DNA from: AV40 sp035568175
GTDB lineage: Bacteria; Verrucomicrobiota; Verrucomicrobiia; Chthoniobacterales; UBA10450
Assembly: GCA_035568175.1 (NCBI GenBank)
Contig: DATMON010000015.1
Span: 92,885-156,884, forward strand
DNA length: 64,000 bases
Direction of reading: 5' to 3'
The translations under genes and the position numbers were made by a program. The notes beneath the pieces were generated by a model that was given only the letters and a program-made list of their open reading frames with translations, did not search any database and was not told the DNA's origin. This document shows positions 57,625-64,000 of this stretch, in pieces (positions within the stretch are counted from its first letter, which is position 1; each line of letters begins with the position of its first letter).

Positions 57625-58704
57625 TCAGGCAGCGGCGTGTGACTCGATAGGCAAAGGCGCGACCGTCGTCTCAGACCCGAGCGCGCTTCGCACCAGCGGA
57701 GCGACACGTGTCCCGAGCAGCTCGATCGCGCGCAACATTTTGGCGTGCGGTAACGCCGCGACACTCATCTGAAACGTGAGACGGGAAATGCCGCCTAACG
57801 ACTTGTTCACGCGCAAGATTTTTTTCGCGACTGTTTCTGGATCGCCAACGAGGAGCGCACCGGTCGGTCCAAGCTGGGCGTCGAAGTGCGCCCGAGTCAT
57901 AGGTGGCCAACCACGTTCCCTGCCAATCTCGGTGAAGCTTTGGGCATAACCGGGGAAAAACTCGTTTGCAGCCTTCGCTGCAGTGTCGGCGACATAGCCT
58001 AGCGAGTGGATCCCGACCTTGAGCTGATCAGGAGAATGTCCAGCGCGCAGACCGGCCTGGCGGTAGCGGTCGATCAGCGGCCGAAAACGGTGCGGCTCTC
58101 CGCCAATGATCGCGACCATCAACGGCAGCCCGAGCATGCCGGCGCGAACGAAGGAACTCGGCGTGCCTCCGACACCGAGCCAAATGGGTAACGGATTCTG
58201 CAGCGGCCGCGGGTAAACTCCTTGCCCGGCCAGTGCCGCGCGGTGTTTGCCGGACCAGTGTACGTGCGTGTTCTCGCGAATCTTCAGAAGCAGATCGAGC
58301 TTCTCGGCAAAGAGCGAATCGTAGTCCTCGAGTTCCAACCCGAAGAGCGGAAACGCTTCGATGAATGAGCCGCGCCCGGCCACGATTTCCGCTCTTCCGT
58401 TCGAAAGCAAATCGAGCGTCGCGAACTGTTGAAATACGCGCACCGGATCGGTGGCGCTTAATACTGTGACGGCACTCGTTAGGCGAATACGGCGGGTCCG
58501 GGCCGCGGCAGCCGCGAGAATCATCGTTGGCGCGGAATCTAGGAACTCGCGCCGGTGATGTTCGCCGATGCCAAATACGTCGAGCTCGGCCTTGTCAGCG
58601 AGCGTGATCGCTTCGAGCAACTCGCTGAGATGACGTGCGGGACCGACTGCCCGGCCAGCCGCGTCAACGGTTGCCGCTACGAAACTGTCTACGCCGATCT
58701 CCAT
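57625..58704 (-). CDS. LLM-class flavin-dependent oxidoreductase
   Basis: This 359-residue luciferase-like monooxygenase has DVFGIGEHHRREFLDSAPTM, VTVLSATDPVRVFQQFATLD, GRAEIVAGRGSFIEAFPLFG and ARVPLWLG-like LPIWLGVGGTPSSFVRAGML. It needs reduced FMN from a separate reductase. The ATG at 58704 (MEIGVDSFVA) is preferred to the TTG at 58725. It lies just downstream of doxX. Confidence 0.9.
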   Translation of the reverse strand: MEIGVDSFVAATVDAAGRAVGPARHLSELLEAITLADKAELDVFGIGEHHRREFLDSAPTMILAAAAARTRRIRLTSAVTVLSATDPVRVFQQFATLDLLSNGRAEIVAGRGSFIEAFPLFGLELEDYDSLFAEKLDLLLKIRENTHVHWSGKHRAALAGQGVYPRPLQNPLPIWLGVGGTPSSFVRAGMLGLPLMVAIIGGEPHRFRPLIDRYRQAGLRAGHSPDQLKVGIHSLGYVADTAAKAANEFFPGYAQSFTEIGRERGWPPMTRAHFDAQLGPTGALLVGDPETVAKKILRVNKSLGGISRLTFQMSVAALPHAKMLRAIELLGTRVAPLVRSALGSETTVAPLPIESHAAA

Positions 58705-58721
58705 TTGTTGCTGATTCTTGT

Positions 58722-59105
58722 TCAAGCTGGAACGCGCTGTTGGAAGAGACCGGCGAAAGCAGAGCGGACGCTCAAGAAGACAACGATCCAGAGCACGGTG
58801 ACGACGAGAGCCAGAGGCAGACCGCTCGGAAGCATCAGTAGGTGAATGAGCAGAATGTTAACGATGATCGGAGCGAGCAGTGTTAGCGCAAGCGGGACAT
58901 AACGATTGACCAGGAGCAGGATCGCCGAAATGATTTGGAGCAGAAATATCGGGACCAGATAATGGGAGACAAAAAGCGCCCCAAGGAACTGGCCAGCCGT
59001 CCCGGAGGGCGGAGAGCTGGGAATGAAGTGGAGGAAGCCGTTCAGTCCGAACGTGAGAAAGATCAGGCCGAGAAGGAAACGGGCGATGACGAGAGTAATG
59101 TTCAT
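58722..59105 (-). CDS. DoxX family membrane protein
   Basis: This 127-residue protein has four membrane helices: ITLVIARFLLGLIFLTFGLN (~2-21), then ~45-65, ~70-95 and ~100-118. It also has GFLHFIPSSPPSGTAGQFLG with the DoxX pattern. DoxX proteins take part in thiosulfate or redox-stress linked processes; the specific role is unknown. It is divergent from a MarR regulator across 68 bp and followed by the flavoprotein gene. Confidence 0.88.
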   Translation of the reverse strand: MNITLVIARFLLGLIFLTFGLNGFLHFIPSSPPSGTAGQFLGALFVSHYLVPIFLLQIISAILLLVNRYVPLALTLLAPIIVNILLIHLLMLPSGLPLALVVTVLWIVVFLSVRSAFAGLFQQRVPA

Positions 59106-59173
59106 GTTAAGATTGTTTAGTTGACATCAAGTATATTGACACTAATATAATTGCCGTCAAGTCAAATAATGGA
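59106..59173. promoter_or_regulatory. Divergent doxX / marR promoter-operator region
   Basis: The AT-rich gap carries TTGACATCAA, TTGACACTAATATAATTG and CCGTCAAGTCAA. These TTGAC/GTCAA half-sites are arranged as overlapping inverted repeats with TATAAT-like sequences on both strands. This fits two divergent promoters with MarR-type operators. It is clearly richer in AT than its surroundings. Confidence 0.6.
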
Positions 59174-59638
59174 ATGAAGCGGAAACCCAAAATTAAAAAC
59201 AGGCAAAAATCCGCCGGCGTGCATGTTTGGCTCGTCCTCATGAAAGCCTTTCAAGCGCTGATCCCGCACGCCGCGCAGAGCATCAAACGGACGAAACTGG
59301 GCGATTCCGATTTCCGCGTCCTGGAGGTGCTCCTGCATAAAGGCCCGCTCCCGGTGAATACCATCGGCCCGAAGGTTTGGCTCACCCCCGGTTCCATCAG
59401 TGTCGCCGTTGATCGGTTGGTTAGGAAAGGACTCGTTTCACGCAAAGATCACCCGGGCGACCGGCGAGTGCGCCGGGTTGCGTTGACCCCGAAAGGACGG
59501 GCGTTGATTAGGCGGGGGTTTGGCGAGCACGCAGCGGCGATGGAAGACGTTGCCGGCGCCCTTTCAAAAAGCGAACGCCTGAGATTGCTGCGGCTTTTGA
59601 AGAAATTGGGGAAACACGCAGCCGCAACTCGCAACTAA
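59174..59638 (+). CDS. MarR family transcriptional regulator
   Basis: This 154-residue winged-helix repressor has the helices LMKAFQALIPHAAQSIKRTK, the DNA-reading part LPVNTIGPKVWLTPGSISVA and the wing LVSRKDHPGDRRVRRVALTP, followed by GRALI. It is divergent from doxX, so it probably controls doxX and the flavoprotein gene through the shared operator region, and itself. The ligand is unknown. Confidence 0.9.
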   Translation: MKRKPKIKNRQKSAGVHVWLVLMKAFQALIPHAAQSIKRTKLGDSDFRVLEVLLHKGPLPVNTIGPKVWLTPGSISVAVDRLVRKGLVSRKDHPGDRRVRRVALTPKGRALIRRGFGEHAAAMEDVAGALSKSERLRLLRLLKKLGKHAAATRN

Positions 59639-59676
59639 CCGGATTACCGCAGCTTAACGAGCGTCAACGCGGAAGC

Positions 59677-60825
59677 TCAGCCTTCCGGAACGCCGTGTTG
59701 TTCTTCGAAGCACGATTCGAAGCTCTTCAGATCCACTGGAACGCGGGGCTGCGCGCCTTTCGGGGCGGCCCGAAGATATTGCACAGGCCATGCGATTGAT
59801 TCGTCAAGTTCGCGAGCTGCTCGCAGCGGCCAAAACGGGTCGCGCAAAAACTCGCGGGCCATGATCACTACATCCGCTTGTTCCGCCCGAATGATATGCT
59901 CCGCCTGAACTGGAGAAGTGATCATTCCGACCGCACCGGTCATGATTTCGGCTTCGCGGCGGATACGCTCGGCAAAGGCCACCTGGTAACCCGGACCGAC
60001 CGGAATTTTCGCGTGGGGCACGTTACCACCAGAAGAACAGTCGATGAGATCGGCTCCGGCTGCCTTCAGTTGGCCGGCAAGTTTCACCGACTCATTAATA
60101 TCCCACCCGCCATCGATCCAGTCGGTGGCCGAGATGCGCACGAATAACGGTAATTCCTTCGGCCACGCAGATCGAACTGCCGCCACAATCTCACGGCACA
60201 GTCGAGTTCGATTCTCGAATGAACCGCCGTAATCGTCCTCGCGTTCATTACTAAGAGGCGACAGAAATTCGTGGATCAGGTAGCCGTGCGCAGCATGGAT
60301 CTCGACGACGCGGAAGCCAGCCTGGCAGGCGCGCCGCGCGGCTGCTGCAAAAGCAAAGACTATTTCTTGAATCCCGTCGGTCGTTAGGGCCTGCGGCATC
60401 GGATAAGTCTCGGCGAACGCTAACGCACTTGGGGCTACCACCTCTTTCCAACCTCCTTCGGCTTCGGGAATTGTTCCCTGACCTTCCCATGGCCGGCGCG
60501 TGCTTGCCTTGCGGCCGGCGTGGGCCAACTGCATTCCGGCGATGCCACCTTGTTCATGAATGAAACTGACCATTCGACCCAGCATCTCGATGTGCCCGTC
60601 CGACCAGATGCCGAGGTCCTGCGGGCTGATGCGCCCCTCGGGGAGAACGGACGTTGCTTCAGTCAGGACGAGTCCAGCGCCCCCGACGGCGCGACTGCCA
60701 AGATGAACAAAATGCCAGTCGTTAGCGTATCCATCGCGGCTCGAATACTGACACATCGGCGAGACGAACACCCGATTGGCAAACTTCACATCTCGAATCG
60801 CCAGGGGATCGAACAGGCCAGCCAT
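59677..60825 (-). CDS. Old Yellow Enzyme-like NADH:flavin oxidoreductase (YqjM type)
   Basis: This 382-residue FMN-dependent ene-reductase has FVSPMCQYSSRDGYANDWHF with the class Cys, GGIAGMQLAHAGRKAS (His/Gln), VVEIHAAHGYLIHEFLSPLS and NEREDDYGGSFENRTRLCRE, then GPGYQVAFAERIRRE. It reduces activated double bonds and fits the redox/electrophile cluster of this region. It converges on marR. Confidence 0.92.
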   Translation of the reverse strand: MAGLFDPLAIRDVKFANRVFVSPMCQYSSRDGYANDWHFVHLGSRAVGGAGLVLTEATSVLPEGRISPQDLGIWSDGHIEMLGRMVSFIHEQGGIAGMQLAHAGRKASTRRPWEGQGTIPEAEGGWKEVVAPSALAFAETYPMPQALTTDGIQEIVFAFAAAARRACQAGFRVVEIHAAHGYLIHEFLSPLSNEREDDYGGSFENRTRLCREIVAAVRSAWPKELPLFVRISATDWIDGGWDINESVKLAGQLKAAGADLIDCSSGGNVPHAKIPVGPGYQVAFAERIRREAEIMTGAVGMITSPVQAEHIIRAEQADVVIMAREFLRDPFWPLRAARELDESIAWPVQYLRAAPKGAQPRVPVDLKSFESCFEEQHGVPEG

Positions 60826-60876
60826 GGTCAGAGGTCACAAGTCAGCAATCAGAGGTTAGTAACCAGAACGCAACGT

Positions 60877-60981
60877 ATGAGCAAAGTTCAATTCAAAGAC
60901 AAGATCGTCGTCATTACCGAAGCGAGGAGCGGAATTGGCGAGGCGACTCCGGTCATGGTCGCTGTACTCACATATATATAG
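60877..60981 (+). pseudogene. Truncated short-chain dehydrogenase (N-terminal 34 codons) next to a TA/GA tract
   Basis: ATG 60877 opens MSKVQFKDKIVVITEARSGI and continues GEATPVMVAVLTYI before TAG at 60979. The N-terminus matches SDRs (KVVVITGASSGIGEA), with Gly to Glu and Ser to Arg changes in the nucleotide loop. The frame ends in an alternating TA stretch followed by (GA)n at 60972-60992. No further SDR sequence follows. A low-complexity phrase repeat (GGTCACAAGTCAGCAATCAG) precedes it at 60830-60868. Confidence 0.65.
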
Positions 60982-61032
60982 AGAGAGAGAAATGTGCTGC
61001 CCGTGTGGCTTCGTTGAAGGTCGCGCGCCCAA

Positions 61033-61236
61033 TCAGGCGGCCGACTTGCGTTCGTTCGATTGAAAAAGGTTGAGTAGTTCTACCAAGCGCGACTCGTACG
61101 ACTCGCAAGTGGGGCAATCCCCGTTTTGCTCAATCCACTCTGGATGCTGCTCGCGCAGGGCGTCGTGAATCTGGTGCTGAAGTTGGACGTAAGAGCCAAT
61201 TTGGCCAGAGCTGCTCTCAGACGTGTTCATTTTCAT
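61033..61236 (-). CDS. Small conserved protein, paralog B of a pair
   Basis: The 67-residue protein MKMNTSESSSGQIGSYVQLQ shares HQIHDALREQHPEWIEQNG with paralog A (55751-55972) and has a C-P-T-C motif just before ESYESRLVELL. The CxxC in this copy (ICE in the other) might bind metal or act in redox chemistry; that is a guess. The chosen start is 61236. A leader motif copy lies upstream (61268-61336). Confidence 0.75.
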   Translation of the reverse strand: MKMNTSESSSGQIGSYVQLQHQIHDALREQHPEWIEQNGDCPTCESYESRLVELLNLFQSNERKSAA

Positions 61237-61530
61237 CGCCGACGATACCGGTGATCGAATGATCTCGGCTACGATGCGTCCGGCGGATTTTGTGGTACTA
61301 CCTACGAGGTGGTGCCGGCTCCCTCTTTCGAGAGAGGAAGGCTGGAAGAAATTGCCAGCAAGAAGCAGACGGAACGCCGTTTTCTTCTTGTTAATGGGTT
61401 TATTGCCGCCGCCCACGTTTTATCTCAGATAAAAACCAAGTGCGGCGCTCGGTTTCATCGAGTCCGGAGCGATGTTGTTGATCGACTGAATGTCCTCACG
61501 ACTTAGTTCGCAAAGAGGCTTGCTGGCTTG
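61237..61530. other. Intergenic region with leader motif and an unassigned open stretch
   Basis: Apart from the leader motif (61268-61336), positions 61420-61505 hold a minus-strand open stretch reading LSREDIQSINNIAPDSMKPS and ending AALGFYLR at a stop. It has no start codon after the preceding in-frame stop. It looks like the end of a lost gene or chance coding sequence; no family is recognised. Confidence 0.35.
61268..61336 (-). promoter_or_regulatory. Two-hairpin leader motif, copy 6
   Basis: Minus strand: CTCTCTC-GAAA-GAGGGAG (one wobble) forms hairpin 1. Hairpin 2, GGCACCACCT-CGT-AGGTAGTACC, pairs over nearly its whole length inside the 26-nt segment. AAAATCCGCC and GGACGCATCGTAGC follow. 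It ends 31 nt before the start of paralog B. Confidence 0.66.
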
Positions 61531-62040
61531 TCACCGACTCCGGAAACTTCGGAAATGCCCTGATCGGCTGCCATAGCGATATCCGTAACCGCGGCCACCA
61601 TAGTAACCGTACGGGTACCCGCCGTATCCATAGTAATCGTACGGGTAATAGGTGTAACCGTAATATCCGTACGGATAGTCCCAGCCCCACCACCATGGGT
61701 AACCGTAGCCGCCGATGAAGACATCATTAGAGAATCGGTGATTGCGCCAGTTGCCACCCCAGTTCCGCCCACCGAAACGGCCGCCACGAAAGCCGCCGCC
61801 CTGGAAACCGCCACCGGCGAAACGTCCACCACGGAAACCACCAGCGCTGCGGAAACCACCACCGGCAAAGCCGCTACTGTGGAAACCTCCACCGCCAAAA
61901 CCGCCACTGTGGAAACCGCCGCCGCCAAAACCGCCTCCGCCGCGACCGCCTCCCCCACCCCCGTGGCCACCCGCCCATACGGCGTGAGCCAAGGCGATCG
62001 ATATGATGCCTGCTAAACTCAGTAATTTAAACTTTTTCAT
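61531..62040 (-). CDS. Secreted Gly/Tyr-rich protein
   Basis: This 169-residue protein has a signal peptide (MKKFKLLSLAGIISIALAHA) nearly identical to that of the 43078-44013 protein. It is followed by GGGFHSGGFGGGGFHSSGFA-type Gly-Phe-His repeats (~24-90) and a Tyr-rich tail (YPWWWGWDYPYGYYGYTYYP, ~110-150). The peptidoglycan-binding domain of its relative is missing. It is probably a low-complexity surface or envelope protein. A leader motif copy precedes it. Confidence 0.78.
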   Translation of the reverse strand: MKKFKLLSLAGIISIALAHAVWAGGHGGGGGGRGGGGFGGGGFHSGGFGGGGFHSSGFAGGGFRSAGGFRGGRFAGGGFQGGGFRGGRFGGRNWGGNWRNHRFSNDVFIGGYGYPWWWGWDYPYGYYGYTYYPYDYYGYGGYPYGYYGGRGYGYRYGSRSGHFRSFRSR

Positions 62041-62076
62041 AGCTTAAGATCGTCACGCTTCGGTTTTGGAGACATG

Positions 62077-62143
62077 GCCCCATCGGCGGGATTTTGCGGT
62101 CCTCTTAAAAGAAGGATCACGACTCCCTCCTTCGAGTTGAAAG
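62077..62143 (-). promoter_or_regulatory. Two-hairpin leader motif, copy 7
   Basis: Minus strand: the block CGAAGGAGGGAGT can pair CTTTC with GGGAG (two wobbles) and leaves a GAAG loop. A 26-nt segment with GATCCTTCTT/AAGAGGACC pairing follows, then AAAATCCCGC. The terminal ACGCGC block is diverged here (GATGGGGCCATG). It ends about 37 nt before the Gly/Tyr-rich protein start. Confidence 0.58.
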
Positions 62144-62239
62144 CTCGGGGATCACCCGGTGTTGATCATCTATAAGCCGAGTTCGCCTAGAGATAGAATC
62201 CGCTGAACAAGCGCTACTGTAGCAAAGAGGAAAAAGCGC

Positions 62240-62956
62240 TTAAAGCTGAATCAAACCGCGACGAGTGGCGTTCGCGACCGCTTCGGTTCGGCTGATGACG
62301 TTGAGCTTGGCGAAAATGCTTTTCACGTGCGACTTCACCGTGCCTTCACTAATAAAGAGGGTTGAGCCGATCTCTTTGTTGCTTTTTCCCTGGGCCATCA
62401 GCTTGAGCACATCGATCTCGCGTTCGCTCAATGTTTCGCCGCTGACGCGTTGCGCGAGTTTGGCGGCAAGATGCACTGGCACGCAGGTTTCGCCGGCATG
62501 CACTCGACGAATGCAATCCATCAACGCTTCGCGCGGCGCATCTTTGAGCAAGTAACCTTTGGCGCCGGCTTGAATGGCGCGGTAAATGTCTTCGTCGCCG
62601 TCAAACGTCGTCAAGACAATGATGCGCGCTTTGTCATCGTTGGAACGAATTTCTTTAAGCGCGCCAACGCCGTCCAGCTCAGGCATGCGCAAGTCGAGCA
62701 GCGTTACATCGGGATGATGTTCCTTCCAAAGATCGACCGCTTCACGCCCATTGCTGGCCTCACCGACGACGGTCATGTCTGTTTTCCGTGTGATGAGAGA
62801 AACCAAGCCTTCCCGAACAACGCTGTGATCGTCGGCGATGACCACGCTTATCCTGGACTTTTTTGTGTCTCCAACTTTGGACGCTTTCGTCCGAGCGGAC
62901 GTTGTTTTCTTTGCCGACTTTTTCGAGGTCGGTGCTGTTTTCTTTTTTGAACTCAT
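62240..62956 (-). CDS. NarL/FixJ-family response regulator
   Basis: This 238-residue regulator has a Lys/Ser/Thr-rich N-terminal extension (~1-35), unusual for the family. A receiver domain (ISVVIADDHSVVREGL; VTLLDLRMPELDG with the phospho-acceptor; VLTTFD; GYLLKDA) and a LuxR-type helix-turn-helix (LSEREIDVLKLMAQGKSNKE; FISEGTVKSHVKSIFAKL) follow. The ATG at 62956 overlaps the stop of the kinase gene (ATGA), so the pair is translationally coupled. Confidence 0.92.
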   Translation of the reverse strand: MSSKKKTAPTSKKSAKKTTSARTKASKVGDTKKSRISVVIADDHSVVREGLVSLITRKTDMTVVGEASNGREAVDLWKEHHPDVTLLDLRMPELDGVGALKEIRSNDDKARIIVLTTFDGDEDIYRAIQAGAKGYLLKDAPREALMDCIRRVHAGETCVPVHLAAKLAQRVSGETLSEREIDVLKLMAQGKSNKEIGSTLFISEGTVKSHVKSIFAKLNVISRTEAVANATRRGLIQL

Positions 62957-64000
62957 GATGTCAACTCCCCGTTGCACGGCAAGAGCACTGTGATCTTGGT
63001 GCCTTTGCCACGTGAGCTTGTGATTTCTAGTTCGCCGCCCATTTGTTCGACCCGCTCGCGCATTCCTACGAGACCGACGCCGTCGTGTCGATCTTTCACC
63101 TTGAATCCGTCGCCGTCATCGCGCAGTTCCAAACGAAGTTCTTTCGCCTTGTAGGTTAATCGCGTTTTGAAGTTGCGGGCGTGAGCGTACTTGAGCGTGT
63201 TGGTCAGCGCTTCCTCTCCAATATGGAGAAGGTTCTCCTGCCAGGGCGGAGGAAGCTCGGGTAGTTTGCCTTGCGCTTCAAACGTCGTGTGAAGGGCCGT
63301 CCCGGCGGTCGTGTTCTTAATAGTACCTTTGAGGGCCTCCCAAAAATTGTATTCCTGCAGTGCTTGCGGACGCAACGCGTGCACTGACCTGCGCGCTTCG
63401 CTCAGACTTCGCCGAGCCAGTTCGCCGGCCCGGTGCAAATGCTTGTCCGCGTCCTTGCGGGAACCGCATGCGATTGCATCCTCCGCCGCTTCCAATTGCA
63501 CAATCACACCGGTGAAACCCTGGGCCAGCGTATCGTGAATGTCCCGCGCCATCCGATTGCGCTCTTCGAAGACCGCTGCCCGCTGGCCCTGCTCGGCAAA
63601 CTCATTGAGTTGAAGCGCGAGCATGACTTGGTGCGCCAGTGCCTGGGTCAATTCAATCTCCTCCGGTCGATAAGACGCGCTATCGGCGTGGCGAATGCCA
63701 ACAAAGCCTCTGACTTGTCCGCCCACCAAAAGCGGCACCGCGAGAAACCTCCTGGTGCCGCTCCGCTTCAAATGCTCGGCCCATTCGCCGGTGACCCGCG
63801 GATCGGTCTCGATGTTATCGCAGACCACCGGGCCGGCCGTGAAAAGCAATTCCTGAACGACCGGGTTTTGTTTCCAGAATAAGGGATCCCTGATAAATGG
63901 ATGCTCGGGATCAGCCATTATTTTTGCCCCATCCGACGTTGAGGAGCGCAAAATGAGTGCGTCGTTCGACTCGTCAAACAGCCACAGAGTCACACTTCGT
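62953..64000 (-). CDS. NarL-type sensor histidine kinase, 5' end outside the window
   Basis: The visible 340-odd residues contain a GAF domain (~1-135, with RFLAVPLLVGGQVRGFVGIR), a HisKA_3 dimerisation domain with the phospho-acceptor His in NRMARDIHDTLAQGFTGVIV, and a HATPase domain (LLHIGEEALTNTLKYA N-box; LRDDGDGF; GVGLVGMRERVEQMGGELEI). The N-terminus, probably more sensor domains, is cut by the right edge. It pairs with the regulator immediately downstream. Confidence 0.9.
   Translation of the reverse strand, partial: RSVTLWLFDESNDALILRSSTSDGAKIMADPEHPFIRDPLFWKQNPVVQELLFTAGPVVCDNIETDPRVTGEWAEHLKRSGTRRFLAVPLLVGGQVRGFVGIRHADSASYRPEEIELTQALAHQVMLALQLNEFAEQGQRAAVFEERNRMARDIHDTLAQGFTGVIVQLEAAEDAIACGSRKDADKHLHRAGELARRSLSEARRSVHALRPQALQEYNFWEALKGTIKNTTAGTALHTTFEAQGKLPELPPPWQENLLHIGEEALTNTLKYAHARNFKTRLTYKAKELRLELRDDGDGFKVKDRHDGVGLVGMRERVEQMGGELEITSSRGKGTKITVLLPCNGELTS

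Noticed and set aside
60972..60992. TA/GA tract as an origin or recombination hotspot
   Set aside because: There are no DnaA boxes or other origin features around it; a short microsatellite at a gene fragment is a simpler reading.
44044..62143. The leader motif as a cyclic di-GMP (GEMM-I) or mini-ykkC riboswitch
   Set aside because: The first hairpin with a GAAA loop recalls GEMM-I, but the obligatory upstream CACAGGGCAAACC-type strand and tetraloop receptor are missing, and the ACGR loops of mini-ykkC are absent.
1..64000. rRNA, tRNA and CRISPR arrays
   Set aside because: No conserved rRNA cores, tRNA T-loop/anticodon patterns or regularly spaced direct repeats with unique spacers were seen; a tRNAscan-type search would settle tRNAs.

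Overview
The window is a gene-dense chromosomal segment of a Gram-negative bacterium. It carries LPS inner-core genes (rfaE1, gmhB, kdsB), an MsbA-like exporter, DegP-like periplasmic proteases, a selenocysteine formate dehydrogenase, a PafA-type Pup/UBact ligase, and families such as DUF5069 and DUF3303. With roughly 55-57% GC, an integron cassette array and many MITE-like intergenic repeats, this best fits a soil Verrucomicrobiota bacterium (Chthoniobacterales/Udaeobacter-like). That placement is inference; no rRNA or tRNA gene is visible.

Layout. 0-3 kb: sulfate activation (cysD, cysNC) on the minus strand. 3.2-4.4 kb: nuoB and nuoC, cut off from the rest of complex I. 4.4-5.9 kb: a three-cassette attC array without an integrase (CALIN), ending beside a remnant of purine nucleoside phosphorylase. 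6-10 kb: HD phosphohydrolase, phoH and two secreted proteins. 10-17.6 kb: rfaE1-gmhB-kdsB-pyrG, then tsaC, purE, aroK, queG. 17.6-22.4 kb: a MacA/MacB-type efflux operon with two permeases. 22.5-30.4 kb: a double-receiver regulator, purB, dedA, MsbA-like exporter, acyltransferase, glycosyltransferase. 30-38 kb: a DegP-like protease with an adjacent pseudoprotease, secreted proteins, the PafA-like ligase, a decayed membrane glycosyltransferase, DUF5069. 38-43 kb: glycosyltransferase, Tat amidase, 3-hydroxyisobutyrate dehydrogenase-like protein and gene fragments. 43-54.6 kb: mostly minus strand, with an oxalate-to-formate-to-CO2 module (OFA antiporter, oxalate decarboxylase, three-subunit formate dehydrogenase) and a group 2 sigma factor followed by a 34-residue membrane peptide and a receiver protein. 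54.8-60.8 kb: redox and detoxification enzymes (aldo/keto reductase, DUF302, PanE-like, LLM flavoprotein, DoxX, MarR, Old Yellow Enzyme). 61-64 kb: small stress-type proteins and a NarL-type two-component system.

Most notable structure. (1) A leader motif of about 68 nt recurs seven times, always 28-45 nt upstream of a start codon between 44 and 62 kb: a GNRA-like hairpin, a second variable hairpin, then AAAATCCCRC and ACGCGCAATAGC, with near-constant spacing. One copy precedes the sigma factor gene and others precede small secreted, membrane or unknown proteins, which suggests a stress regulon or an undescribed cis-regulatory RNA. (2) Two words are very over-represented on both strands: AAGATCGACA (about 27 copies by eye) and TCGTTAGGC (15 copies). 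The second equals the 3' end of one attC site here. (3) fdhA reads through an in-frame UGA with a SECIS hairpin whose GGUCU loop lies 18 nt downstream, the spacing I recall for E. coli fdhF.
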